Of a stretch of 20,301 nt of DNA, positions 7,751-15,954 are shown piece after piece; position 1 is the first letter of the stretch; every line of letters starts with the position of its first letter. Source of the stretch: Ottowia sp. (GTDB lineage Bacteria > Pseudomonadota > Gammaproteobacteria > Burkholderiales > Burkholderiaceae_C); assembly GCA_023228705.1 (NCBI GenBank), contig JALOAS010000062.1:1-20301 (forward strand), in the 5' to 3' direction. The position numbers and the translations under genes were made by a program. Under the pieces are notes generated by a model that made no database searches, was not told the DNA's origin, and saw only the letters and a list, made by a program, of their open reading frames with translations.

Positions 7751-9334
7751 TCAGCCCGGCGCGGCGGCCCGGCGATTCAGCGAAATGACGGCAGCGCCGC
7801 CCAGCAGCAGCAGCAGGCAGCCCAGCCACAGCGGCAGCAAGCCGAAGCGGGCGGCCCAGAAAGCATAGGGCGTGACTTGGGTACGCCCTTCAAACGTGCC
7901 ACGCAACACGCCCCGCGTGAAGGATGGTAACAAGCCCGTCACATCGCCGCGGTGGTCAATGATAGCAGTGGCTCCCGTGTTGGTCGCGCGCAGCACCGGC
8001 CTGGCAAATTCCAGCGCGCGCATGCGGCTGATCTGCAGGTGCTGGTCAATCGCGATGGTGTCGCCAAACCAGCCGATGTTGCTCATGTTGACCAGTACCG
8101 TGGGCGCACGCGCCGCATCGGCAAAGCGCGCGGCCAGCTCTTCGCCAAACAGGTCCTCGTAGCAGATGTTGGGTGCCAGCCGCTGTCCGCGCCACGACAG
8201 CGAGGGCTGCACCAGCGGCCCGCGGTTGAAGTCGCCCAGCGGGATATTCATGAGGTTGGTGAACCAGCGGAACAGCGGCGGAATGAACTCGCCAAACGGA
8301 ACCAGGTGGTGCTTGTCGTAGCGGTACGCCGGCGCCGGCTCGGGGCCGGCGCCAATGACCGAGTTGGTGTAGCCGGCCTCGAAGCTGCCCAGCGGAATGC
8401 CGAGCAGCGCCGCCAGCCCGCGCTGGCTGAAGTGCTGCTGCAGCTGCTGCAGGTAGCCCGCTGGCAGCTGGCTGGGCAGCAGCGGGATCGCCGTCTCCGG
8501 CGTCACCGTCAGCGACGCGTCACTGGCCTGCAGCTGCTCGCCGTACCATTGCAGGGCATCGGCAACACCGGTGCCCGGGATGAACTTCTCGTCCTGCGCA
8601 ATGTTGCCCTGCAACAGGGCCACGTCCATGGGCGGGCCTGCCGCCTGGTCCGGCAGCGGAGCCAGCCTGGGCACCCATGCACCCAGCACCGGGACGGCAA
8701 CGGCCAGCAGGAGCGCCGCCGTGCGCGCTCCCGGCCTGGTGTGCCGTGCAAGCCCGCCAGCCAGCGCGGCAGCAGCCAGTGCAGCAAGAAAGCCTATGCC
8801 GTATACGCCGACCCAGGGCGCGTAGCCGGCCAGCCAGCCGCTGGCATGCGCATAGCCGCCGGCGCCCCAGGGAAACCCGGTCAGCCAGCGGCCGCGCGCC
8901 AGTTCCGCCAGCGTCCACGCGGCGGCAAAGAGCAGTGCCTGCACGACGGGGCGGCGTGGCCACCGCACCGCCAGCGCGACGAACCCCGCGCAGGCAGCGG
9001 CATACGCCAGCGCCAGCGATGCCGCGAGCAGGAAAACAGCCACGGCCGCCAGCGGCGCCGGCAAGCCCCCGTAGGTGTACATGGACACGTACAACCACCA
9101 GAAGGTGCCGGCCAGCCAGGTCAGGGCGTAGGTCCAGCCAAGCAGGGCCGCATGCCGCAGCAGGCGGCGCGCGGGCGCGGCGCGACTGCCATGCAGCAAC
9201 GCGGCAACCAGGATCGCCAGCGACGCCACCTGCAGCCAGCCCCGCGGCTGGCCACGCCAGGGGTCGGCCAGCGCCAGCGCCTGCGCGCCGCCCGCCACCG
9301 CAGCCAGAGCCAGAGGCCAACCCAACAAGCGCAT
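7751..9334 (-). CDS. lnt: Apolipoprotein N-acyltransferase
   Basis: Lnt transfers an acyl chain from phospholipid to the N-terminal cysteine of lipoproteins at the inner membrane, the last step of their maturation. The 527-residue protein has several hydrophobic helices in residues 1-225. A nitrilase-type periplasmic domain follows with the triad E280 (TPETAIP), K341 (YDKHHLVPFGE) and C391 (NICYEDLFG). A final membrane helix lies at about 500-520. Length and order match the family. It follows corC by 24 bases, the usual order in Burkholderiales, and precedes fabA by 9 bases. Confidence 0.96.
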   Translation of the reverse strand: MRLLGWPLALAAVAGGAQALALADPWRGQPRGWLQVASLAILVAALLHGSRAAPARRLLRHAALLGWTYALTWLAGTFWWLYVSMYTYGGLPAPLAAVAVFLLAASLALAYAAACAGFVALAVRWPRRPVVQALLFAAAWTLAELARGRWLTGFPWGAGGYAHASGWLAGYAPWVGVYGIGFLAALAAAALAGGLARHTRPGARTAALLLAVAVPVLGAWVPRLAPLPDQAAGPPMDVALLQGNIAQDEKFIPGTGVADALQWYGEQLQASDASLTVTPETAIPLLPSQLPAGYLQQLQQHFSQRGLAALLGIPLGSFEAGYTNSVIGAGPEPAPAYRYDKHHLVPFGEFIPPLFRWFTNLMNIPLGDFNRGPLVQPSLSWRGQRLAPNICYEDLFGEELAARFADAARAPTVLVNMSNIGWFGDTIAIDQHLQISRMRALEFARPVLRATNTGATAIIDHRGDVTGLLPSFTRGVLRGTFEGRTQVTPYAFWAARFGLLPLWLGCLLLLLGGAAVISLNRRAAAPG

Positions 9335-9358
9335 GGACGGATCGCGGATGACGCGGCC

Positions 9359-10282
9359 TCAGGCAGCTGCTGCTGCAGCGCGCGAGACCTTGAACCAGCG
9401 CACGGCGCCGCCGCGCGTGTGCAGCACGACAAAATCAAGCGGCCCCAGCCGCACCGACTCGCCGCGCGCGGGCACGTGGCCCAGCTCGTGCGCCACCAGG
9501 CCGCCTATGGTCTCGAACGCCACCTGCAGGTCGCTGTCCGTGCAGGCACCCAGCTCGGCACCAAAGTATGCGTTGATCTGCTCCACCGGCGTGGTACCGG
9601 CCACGCGCCAGCTGCCATCGGTGAGCGCGAAGATGTCGCCCTCATCGTCGTCGGTGTCGAACTCGTCCTCGATCTCGCCGACGATCTCCTCGAGCACGTC
9701 TTCGATGGTGATGAGGCCGGCGGTGCGGCCGAACTCATCGACCACGATGGCCAGGTGGTTGTGCGTCTCGCGGAACTCGCGCAACAGATCGTTGAGGCCC
9801 TTGCTCTCCGGGATGAACACCGCCGGGCGCAGCAGCGCGCGCAGATTGAGCTTGGGCGCGCGCTGCAGCTTGAGCAGGTCCTTGGCCAGCAGGATGCCGA
9901 TGATGTTCTCGCGCTCGCCCTGGTAGACCGGGAAGCGCGAATGCGCCGTGCGGATGACCTGCCCCAGCAGCGTCTCGTAGGCGGCGTCTATGTCGAGCAG
10001 GTTCATGCGCGGCGCCGCCACCAGCGCGTCGCCGGCGGTCATGTCGGCCAGCCGCAGCACGCCCTCAAGCATGAGGCGGCTCTCGGCGCCCAGCACGCCG
10101 TTGCGCTCGGCCACGACCAGCGTCTCGACCAGCTCCTGCGTCGTCTCCGGGCCGGGCCGGATCAGGTCGACCAGGCGTTGCAGCAAGCTGCGCCTGGGGT
10201 CTGGGCTGGGGTCGGAATCTGGGGTCGCGCCGGACGGCAGCGACACGGGAGCGGCGGCAGGTGCGGGGTCAGGGTCTGGCAA
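9359..10282 (-). CDS. corC: CorC/HlyC-family CBS-domain protein
   Basis: CorC-type proteins (E. coli YbeX) are linked to magnesium/cobalt homeostasis. The 307-residue protein has a Pro/Ala-rich N-terminal tail (1-30) and a CBS pair at about 85-205 (TAHSRFPVYQGERENIIGIL, then VDEFGRTAGLITIEDVLEEI). An acidic linker EIEDEFDTDDDEGD follows, then the CorC_HlyC domain at about 220-300 (ETIGGLVAHELGHVPARGE). No transmembrane segment is seen, as in E. coli CorC. The start is uncertain: the frame opens at TTG 10282 without a Shine-Dalgarno sequence, an ATG at 10301 is out of frame, and a GTG at 10246 is an alternative. Confidence 0.9.
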   Translation of the reverse strand: MPDPDPAPAAAPVSLPSGATPDSDPSPDPRRSLLQRLVDLIRPGPETTQELVETLVVAERNGVLGAESRLMLEGVLRLADMTAGDALVAAPRMNLLDIDAAYETLLGQVIRTAHSRFPVYQGERENIIGILLAKDLLKLQRAPKLNLRALLRPAVFIPESKGLNDLLREFRETHNHLAIVVDEFGRTAGLITIEDVLEEIVGEIEDEFDTDDDEGDIFALTDGSWRVAGTTPVEQINAYFGAELGACTDSDLQVAFETIGGLVAHELGHVPARGESVRLGPLDFVVLHTRGGAVRWFKVSRAAAAAA

Positions 10283-10319
10283 GGCAGGCTGTGCAGGACA
10301 TGCGGTAATGACACAAGGA

Positions 10320-10337
10320 ATGCGGGCAGCCCCGCAT
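10320..10337 (-). terminator. Hairpin between the GNAT gene and corC
   Basis: ATGCGGG-GCTG-CCCGCAT forms a perfect 7-bp stem with a 4-base loop in the 105-base gap (10283-10387). On the minus strand it is followed by TCCTTGTGT, which is only partly T-rich. It may therefore be a weak terminator after the acetyltransferase gene, or just a hairpin. Confidence 0.35.
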
Positions 10338-10387
10338 CCGCGCCGGCGGGCTGCTGCAGCGCATCAACGGAGGAGAGGCAAGCTGGC

Positions 10388-11101
10388 TCAATCGGGATCC
10401 ACGTCGGGCACCATCGTGTCGCGGTCTTGCGTATCCCCGTTTTTACCAGAAAACCGGCGCCGCAACGCACGGGCCTCTGCCTTGAGCCAGTAGTCGACGT
10501 AACCCACGTGGCTGGCCAGGCTCTCTTCAAGCAGGCTGCGAAACGTGGGCCCGGGCAGGTGTACGCAGGCTTCGCTCTCGCCGCCCATGTGCTCGATCAC
10601 GGCACCGGCCTTTTGCGCGATGTGGAGCATGGCCACGTTTTCACTGAGCGCGTAGATGTAGAGCTTGTCTATGCCGCTGTTGACGGCGTGCGTGGCGGCG
10701 CGCTCGAACAGCAGCGTCCCGTAGCCGCGGCCGCGCGCATGCTTGAGCACCGACACGCCAAACTCGGCCGACTTGTCGGCGCCACTGTTTTCCATTTCCG
10801 CCAGATGCGCCATGGCAATGAGCCGCAGGCTGCGGTTGAAGATGCCGTAGACGTGGTCGCGCGCGTAATCAATGCCTTCGACATAGTCGCGGATCTTCTC
10901 GTCGCTGGCGGCATAGCCAAAGCGCAGGTAGCGGTCGTGCTCGTCCAGCGCCAGCAGGTGAATGGCAACCTGTGGCCGGAACGTCGCGCCAATCCGCCGG
11001 ATGGGTACGACGTCGGACCGTGACTCGCCACCCCCGCGACGCTGCCGTGGCGCGCGCGACGGGGGTTCCGGCTCCTGTTCTGGCTCCTGCTTGTTGCTCA
11101 T
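10388..11101 (-). CDS. GNAT-family N-acetyltransferase
   Basis: The 237-residue protein has a charged, low-complexity N-terminal tail (1-30: Glu/Pro then Arg/Gly-rich). A GNAT fold follows with the acetyl-CoA pyrophosphate-binding loop ARGRGYGT at 122-129, the preceding beta-4 strand SAEFGVSVL, and NVAMLHIAQKAGAVIE at 155-170, the usual C-terminal GNAT helix-strand. The substrate is not predictable. ATG 11101 is used; ATG 11110 and TTG 11134 are in frame and none has a clear ribosome binding site. It lies 105 bases upstream of corC on the same strand and diverges from the cardiolipin synthase gene. Confidence 0.8.
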   Translation of the reverse strand: MSNKQEPEQEPEPPSRAPRQRRGGGESRSDVVPIRRIGATFRPQVAIHLLALDEHDRYLRFGYAASDEKIRDYVEGIDYARDHVYGIFNRSLRLIAMAHLAEMENSGADKSAEFGVSVLKHARGRGYGTLLFERAATHAVNSGIDKLYIYALSENVAMLHIAQKAGAVIEHMGGESEACVHLPGPTFRSLLEESLASHVGYVDYWLKAEARALRRRFSGKNGDTQDRDTMVPDVDPD

Positions 11102-11210
11102 CTGCTTCATATGGGTACGGGATGGACAAACCAAAGGGGCTGCCCCGCGGGGTCACTTAAGATACCTCAACCCCAGCGCCTTCCCTTGTTTACTTGCCAA
11201 GAAAGCACCC

Positions 11211-12641
11211 GTGTCCAGCCACCTGATCTGGCCTGTCATCTACCTGCTGCTGCACATCAGCGTGATGGTACGCGTTCTGGCAGTTGAAGGCAAAGATCCC
11301 GCGTCGCGCGCGGCCTGGGTCATCGTGCTGATTTTCGTGCCGGCCGTGGGCATACTGGCGTATCTGCTATTTGGCGAGCCGTGGATCACCTTTCGCTCGC
11401 GCCGCTTTGCCGGCGACGCCGCCATCACGCTGATACCGCACATGGCCGACGCACCTGCGGCCAGCGACCAGCTGCCGCCGCAGTTCCGCGCCGCGTTCGA
11501 CATCTGCCAGCAACTGGCCGGCTGCCCGCCGGTGGCCGGCAACACGGCCGAGCTGGCCGCAGACTCGAACGCCGCGATCGACGGCATGGTGCGTGACATT
11601 GACGCCGCGCAGCACAGCATCCACATCTCTTTCTACATCTGGCTGACCGATGCCAGCGGGCTCAAGGTGGTGGCCGCGCTGCAGCGTGCGGCACGGCGCG
11701 GCGTGAGCTGTCGCGTCATCGCCGACGGCGTGGGTTCGCGCCGGCTCATCCGCTCGGCGCACTGGGCCGCCATGCGCGACGCCGGCATCAGGCTGTGCGT
11801 CTCCATGAAAATCTGGCGCGGCCTGGTCTGGGCCGGCAACCGCGTTGACCTGCGCAATCACCGCAAGATCGTGGTCGTCGACAACCACGTGACCTGGTGC
11901 GGCAGCCAGAACTGCGCCGACGCCGAATTCCGCGTCAAGCCCCGGTTTGCTCCCTGGGTCGACATCATGCTGCGCCTTGAGGGGCCGGTGGCGCGGCAGA
12001 ACCAGCTCCTGTTTGCCTCCGACTGGCTGGCCGAGGCCGGCGAGAGCCTGCACGCGCTGCTGGCCGCGCCGATACTGCAAGAGGCTTCGGACGGCTTCAC
12101 CGCGATTGCATTTGGTACCGGCCCCACGTCCGAGCCCGGCGCCATGTCCAGCGTCTTCGTGGGCCTGCTGTACGCGGCCACGCGCGAGGTGGTCATCTCC
12201 AACCCCTATTTCGTCCCGGACCAGCAACTGCTGGCCGCGCTGATTGCCTGCGCGCGGCGCGGCGTCAGCACCACGCTCATCCTGCCGGCGCTGAACGACT
12301 CGCTGCTGGTCGGCGCGATCAGCAAGGCGCATTACAGCCTGCTGGTGCGTGCCGGGGTCCGCCTCTTCGAGTTCCACGCCGGCCTGCTGCACGCCAAGAC
12401 GCTGGTGGTCGATGGCATGGTGGCGCTGGTTGGCTCGGCCAACATGGACCGGCGCAGCCTGGATCTCAACTACGAAAACAACGTGCTGCTCTACGATGTC
12501 ACGCTGGTGCAGCAGATCCGGCAGCGGCAGGACGCCTGGCTGACGCAGTCAGATGCCGTGGAACCTGCCCGCGTGCTGGGCCGCCCGCTGCTGCGGCGGC
12601 TGGCTGACAACGCCGCCACCGTGGTCGGACCGCTGATGTAG
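11211..12641 (+). CDS. cls: Cardiolipin synthase (two HKD motifs)
   Basis: This phospholipase D-superfamily enzyme condenses two phosphatidylglycerols into cardiolipin at the membrane. It is 476 residues, the usual length. It has two N-terminal membrane helices (about 5-24 and 35-54, ending in LLFGEPW) and two HKD motifs: H217-x-K219-x4-D224 (NHRKIVVVD) and H394-x-K396-x4-D401 (HAKTLVVDG). Each is followed by the GS-N segment (GSQNCAD and GSANMDRRS). I chose GTG 11211 because the first membrane helix starts there and AAGAAAG lies 5 bases upstream. An ATG at residue 19 would remove that helix. No promoter stands out in the 109-base divergent gap. Confidence 0.93.
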   Translation: MSSHLIWPVIYLLLHISVMVRVLAVEGKDPASRAAWVIVLIFVPAVGILAYLLFGEPWITFRSRRFAGDAAITLIPHMADAPAASDQLPPQFRAAFDICQQLAGCPPVAGNTAELAADSNAAIDGMVRDIDAAQHSIHISFYIWLTDASGLKVVAALQRAARRGVSCRVIADGVGSRRLIRSAHWAAMRDAGIRLCVSMKIWRGLVWAGNRVDLRNHRKIVVVDNHVTWCGSQNCADAEFRVKPRFAPWVDIMLRLEGPVARQNQLLFASDWLAEAGESLHALLAAPILQEASDGFTAIAFGTGPTSEPGAMSSVFVGLLYAATREVVISNPYFVPDQQLLAALIACARRGVSTTLILPALNDSLLVGAISKAHYSLLVRAGVRLFEFHAGLLHAKTLVVDGMVALVGSANMDRRSLDLNYENNVLLYDVTLVQQIRQRQDAWLTQSDAVEPARVLGRPLLRRLADNAATVVGPLM

Positions 12642-12697
12642 ACGCGCCGCCGGCGCCGGTGGTGCCAGCGGCAAGGCCAACAGGCCGGGGCGGGAAT

Positions 12698-13816
12698 TCA
12701 GGCGGGCGCCGGGGGTTCGTCGGGCCACTTCAAGCCACCGGAAACCAGCGTGCGCGAAGTCGGCAGCGCCAGTTCGGCGCCGTGCCGGCGGATGATGCCG
12801 GCGATCTTCAGGAGCATGTCCTGCTTGGCCTGCTCGTAGCCCAGGTACGTGGTGCTCTTGATCCACGCAAACAGGATGAAGCGCAGCGCATAGTCGCCAT
12901 AGCTGTCCAGGTTGAACACATGGTAGGCATTGGCGTGGTCCATCTCCGGATGCTGCGCAAGCATGCGGTTGACGTCGTCCACGATGCCCGGCACCGTGTC
13001 CAGGTACTGCAACGGCACATGGATGAACTCTTCCACGCTGCGGTAGTCCTGCCGCGAGTGGTTGATGATGGTCTCGGTGTTGAATTTTGCGTTGGGCACG
13101 TAAAAGGGCTTGCCGTTCCAGCCGCGGATGCGCGTGGCGCGCCAGCCTATCTCCTGCACCGTACCCATCAGGTCGGTGCCCGGAAAAATGATGTCCTCGC
13201 CCACCGAGAACGGCCGGCTTGCATACACCGTGGCGCCGCCCAGCAGGTTGGCCACCAGCCCCTGCGCCGCAAAGCCCACGGCAATGCCGGCAACCCCACC
13301 AAAGGCGAGCAGGCTGGCAATGGAAAAGCCCAGCGTCTGCGCGCCTATCATCAGCGCCACCAGCGCGATGACCATGAACGAGACCTTGTAGATCGCGCCC
13401 GCCGTGGTCTGGTCAAAGCGCGCCCCTTCGGTGCCGGCGACCTGGCGCCAGCCGTCGGACATGCGCCCCATGACGCGGATCAGGAACCAGGCCACGGTGG
13501 CAATCACCGCCATGTCGCGCGCCGGCGCAAAAATGCGGGCCAGCGCAGGCAGGTGACCCTCTGCCGTGACCAGCTCGACGGCCACGCTCAGGCCGATGAG
13601 CCAGACGAGGACCTGCAGCGGCGCGCTCAGCGCACCCAGCACGGCGCTGCGCCACGCGCTCTGACCGGCCACGTGGCGGCCGGAGCGCCGGCGCACCACG
13701 AAGTGGACCACCAGCGTCAGCGCCAGCGTCGCAAGCAGCGCCAGCGCCGCGTAAATCCATTGCTGATGGTAGCTGTCCAGGCCGGCAAACGCGTTGATCA
13801 GGCGGTTGAAGCGCAA
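12698..13816 (-). CDS. MscS-family mechanosensitive ion channel
   Basis: The 372-residue protein has hydrophobic helices at about 20-42, 60-82, 100-117 and 143-162. The pore-lining MscS helix follows at 165-195 (FGGVAGIAVGFAAQGLVANLLGG), then the beta domain (FSVGEDIIF...GTVQEIGWRATRIR, VPNAKFNTETIINHSR) and a mixed C-terminal domain. Length and four preceding helices suggest a YbdG/MscM-like member rather than the three-helix E. coli MscS. The start is TTG at 13816, supported by the AAAGGA site. It converges on cls with a 56-base gap and lies 89 bases after a small membrane-anchored protein gene on the same strand. Confidence 0.92.
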   Translation of the reverse strand: MRFNRLINAFAGLDSYHQQWIYAALALLATLALTLVVHFVVRRRSGRHVAGQSAWRSAVLGALSAPLQVLVWLIGLSVAVELVTAEGHLPALARIFAPARDMAVIATVAWFLIRVMGRMSDGWRQVAGTEGARFDQTTAGAIYKVSFMVIALVALMIGAQTLGFSIASLLAFGGVAGIAVGFAAQGLVANLLGGATVYASRPFSVGEDIIFPGTDLMGTVQEIGWRATRIRGWNGKPFYVPNAKFNTETIINHSRQDYRSVEEFIHVPLQYLDTVPGIVDDVNRMLAQHPEMDHANAYHVFNLDSYGDYALRFILFAWIKSTTYLGYEQAKQDMLLKIAGIIRRHGAELALPTSRTLVSGGLKWPDEPPAPA

Positions 13817-13824
13817 GGCAGGGG

Positions 13825-13830
13825 TCCTTT
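13825..13830 (-). promoter_or_regulatory. Ribosome binding site deciding a TTG start
   Basis: AAAGGA is read on the minus strand 8 bases before TTG 13816. No ATG or GTG at a comparable distance is in frame, so this site supports TTG as the start codon of the channel gene. Confidence 0.65.
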
Positions 13831-13905
13831 CTGGGTGGGGTTCCGGAGCTGACGGTGAAAATGGAAGCGGCGGGCGCGCGGAATGCGCAGCGCAAGAAGT
13901 GCGGC

Positions 13906-14298
13906 TCAGTGGCCGCAGTGGCCCGGTGGGCCGCCTGCCGGCGCGGACAGGCGGATCTGGTCAAAATCATCGACCCGGATCACCAGCGCAACTTGCCAGT
14001 ACCCGACGCGCGGGAGCATGGGCGCCGACACCTGCCAGCGGCCGGCTGCCGCTGCCTCGGCCTCAAGACGCGTGGCGTCCATGGCGGCCTGCGGATTGTC
14101 CGGCACAAGGGTAACATCCTGCGCCGCAAAAGGCGTGCCCTGCGGCGTCTGCAGCGTGATGGTCCAGGGCGCGGCGCCGCGCGCCGGCGTAAAGCGCCAC
14201 AGGGCAACCACCGCCAGCACGCCGGCGGCCACGAGCAGCAGCTGCCCTGTCCTTTGGGTGCGGGTCGTGACTCGCGTGTTTAACCGCGCAGGCTGCAT
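13906..14298 (-). CDS. Small membrane-anchored YtkA-like domain protein
   Basis: The 130-residue protein has one N-terminal membrane helix (about 18-35) after a basic tail. A compact beta domain follows (WTITLQTPQGTPFAAQDVTLVPDNP, then AAGRWQVSAPMLPRVGYWQVALVIRVDDF), with the layout of YtkA-like domains. Those are periplasmic Ig-like folds often found with copper or cytochrome oxidase assembly genes. The C-terminus GPPGHCGH could bind metal. No partner gene nearby tells its role. The start has no clear ribosome binding site. Coding status rests on the membrane helix and the plausible domain; family assignment is tentative. Confidence 0.6.
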   Translation of the reverse strand: MQPARLNTRVTTRTQRTGQLLLVAAGVLAVVALWRFTPARGAAPWTITLQTPQGTPFAAQDVTLVPDNPQAAMDATRLEAEAAAAGRWQVSAPMLPRVGYWQVALVIRVDDFDQIRLSAPAGGPPGHCGH

Positions 14299-14384
14299 GC
14301 ATACGCATGGCGTCGAAGTACGCCGCCCGACTCAACGCACGCGGCGATGAAGGGTGCCGACCGACCCCGCGCTATGCTCCAGTC

Positions 14385-15239
14385 ATGCTCCACTTTGCCG
14401 CCAACCTGAGCATGCTCTACCCCGAGCTGCCGTTTCTCGAGCGCTTTGACGCTGCCGCGCGCGATGGATTCAAGGCGGTGGAATGCCTGTTCCCGTACGA
14501 GTGGCCGGCGGCTGAACTGCGCGCGCGCCTGCGGGCCAATGATTTGCAACTGGTGCTGCTGAACGCGCCACCGGGGACCGGGCTCAGCGCCAGCGCCGAC
14601 TGGGCGGCGGGCTGGCGCGGCACCGCGGCCATGCTGGGCTGCGAGGCGGCGTTCCGGCAAGGCGCAGCGCGCGCGCTGCGGCTGGCCGAGGCGCTGCACT
14701 GCCCCCGCATCCACTGCCTGGCCGGCACGCTGCCAAAAAGCCCCGGCCACCTGCCCGCGGCGCAGCTGCTGTACCGGCGCAACCTGCGCTGGGTAGCAGC
14801 GCAAGCGCAAGGCGCTGGCTGCGACGTGCTCATCGAACCCATCAACCGGCGCGATGTCCCCGGCTACTTCCTGAACCGCCAGGCGCACGCACACGTCATA
14901 GTCCAAGAGGTAGGCGCTGACAACCTCAAGGTGCAGATGGACCTGTACCACTGCCAGATCAGCGAGGGTGACGTGACCGCGCGGATCCAGCGCTACCTGC
15001 CGACGGGCCGGGTCGCTCACTTCCAGATCGCCGGCGTCCCGGCGCGTCACGAGCCGGACGAGGGCGAGCTCGATTACGCGCACGTCTTCCGCGTCCTGTC
15101 CGAAGTGGCTGCCAGCAGCGGCTGGCAGGGCTGGATTGGCTGCGAGTACCGGCCCAGGCTCGGCCGCAGCGCGGGCGGAACGTCCAGGGGGTTGTCCTGG
15201 CGCACGACGCTGGCCCCGCCGCCGCAAGACCACGCCTGA
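14385..15239 (+). CDS. hyi: Hydroxypyruvate isomerase family TIM-barrel protein
   Basis: Members interconvert hydroxypyruvate and tartronate semialdehyde, or act on 2-oxo-tetronates (OtnI). The 284-residue protein shows the family blocks ANLSMLYPELPFLERF at 6-21, LLIEPINRRDVPGYFLNRQ-type sequence at 149-166 with E151, and NLKVQMDLYHCQI at 180-192 with D186. HFQIAGVPARHEPDEGELDY lies at 212-231 and GCEYRPR at 252-258 with E254. E151 and E254 match the two catalytic glutamates of Hyi. The C-terminus has about 25 residues beyond the usual end, of low complexity. No glyoxylate carboligase or tartronate semialdehyde reductase gene is nearby, so the substrate is open. The ATG lacks a clear ribosome binding site. 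Confidence 0.85.
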   Translation: MLHFAANLSMLYPELPFLERFDAAARDGFKAVECLFPYEWPAAELRARLRANDLQLVLLNAPPGTGLSASADWAAGWRGTAAMLGCEAAFRQGAARALRLAEALHCPRIHCLAGTLPKSPGHLPAAQLLYRRNLRWVAAQAQGAGCDVLIEPINRRDVPGYFLNRQAHAHVIVQEVGADNLKVQMDLYHCQISEGDVTARIQRYLPTGRVAHFQIAGVPARHEPDEGELDYAHVFRVLSEVAASSGWQGWIGCEYRPRLGRSAGGTSRGLSWRTTLAPPPQDHA

Positions 15240-15313
15240 CCTGGCCGCCGGCGCCGGTACCCCATCCCCGCAGCAGCCGAAGCGTTTTGCACGCGGCGCG
15301 GCGCAGCCCGTGC

Positions 15314-15739
15314 TCAGGCCGGCAGCGGCAGCTGCAAGCGGTTGGCGCTGAGCACGCCGGCCAGCTCGTGCACGCTTTCTTCCAGGGTCCTGCGCAGCCG
15401 CCGCGGCGCCAGCCAGAGCAGATGCGCCTGCAGCAGCGCCGGCTGCCTGTTTTGCGCGGCCGCCACCAGCGCCAGCATGCGGGCCTCGTCGGGCGTGAGC
15501 GCATGCCCGCCCGGGGGATTGACTTCCAGGCAGCGGCGCTGCGTCAGCGCCAGCGCGCACAGGAAAGTGCAAAAGGCGCCAAACACGGCGTCGGTGTTGG
15601 CGCCGCAGGCGCACTTGAATTCATGCGCCACCAGCGGGCACTCGACGCCCCTGGTCATGATCAGGCGCCAGGAGCGCACCAGCAGCCGCTGGCAACGGCT
15701 GGTGCCGGATGCTTCCGGATGGTTGCGCGTATCGTGCAT
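15314..15739 (-). CDS. Small Cys-rich protein of unknown function
   Basis: I do not recognise this 141-residue protein. It has seven cysteines at 16, 34, 43, 45, 57, 61 and 70; five fall in a short block with a CxC pair (FKCACGANTD) followed by C57 and C61. This suggests metal or cluster binding, or a redox role. The C-terminal half (80-135) is Leu/Ala/Arg-rich and probably helical. No signal peptide is seen. The start is ATG 15739 because GGAGG lies 9 bases upstream; the frame continues to ATG 15799, but that would place the start inside the Fur-like palindrome. The promoter next to it (separate entry) points to iron-responsive expression. Confidence 0.7.
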   Translation of the reverse strand: MHDTRNHPEASGTSRCQRLLVRSWRLIMTRGVECPLVAHEFKCACGANTDAVFGAFCTFLCALALTQRRCLEVNPPGGHALTPDEARMLALVAAAQNRQPALLQAHLLWLAPRRLRRTLEESVHELAGVLSANRLQLPLPA

Positions 15740-15769
15740 GGTGATGGCCTCCGAACCTGTCGACATCCC

Positions 15770-15800
15770 ATCATAACAGTTAATGCGATTGATTCGCATT
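15770..15800 (-). promoter_or_regulatory. Fur-box-like palindrome overlapping an extended -10 promoter
   Basis: AATGCGATTGATTCGCATT at 15782-15800 is a perfect inverted repeat (AATGCGA / TCGCATT) with a 5-base centre, and has the 19-bp size and AT-rich half-sites of Fur operators. On the minus strand TG-T-TATGAT (extended -10, TATGAT at 15775-15770) follows, so the palindrome covers the -35 region. The start codon of the Cys-rich gene lies 30 bases further on with a good ribosome binding site. This layout fits repression by Fur. The region also faces the lipoprotein gene on the plus strand. Confidence 0.6.
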
Positions 15801-15954
15801 TCTATCTATCATGGTCCGACAAAAACACGCCACGCTGCAGTCATGCCCGAACGCGGCCGGATTTACACTGTTGGCTGCGGTTGCTGCCGTTGCCGTGCCT
15901 GGCCCTTCCGGGCTACCGGCGCTGCGGCATCGTACCCGCCAAGGAGCCCTTGCC

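Noticed and set aside
7952..11023. Very long open frame (over 1000 codons) on the plus strand opposite lnt, corC and the GNAT gene.
   Set aside because: It is antisense to three genes with clear domains; its translation is Gln/His/Arg-rich low complexity, typical of the complementary frame in GC-rich coding DNA.
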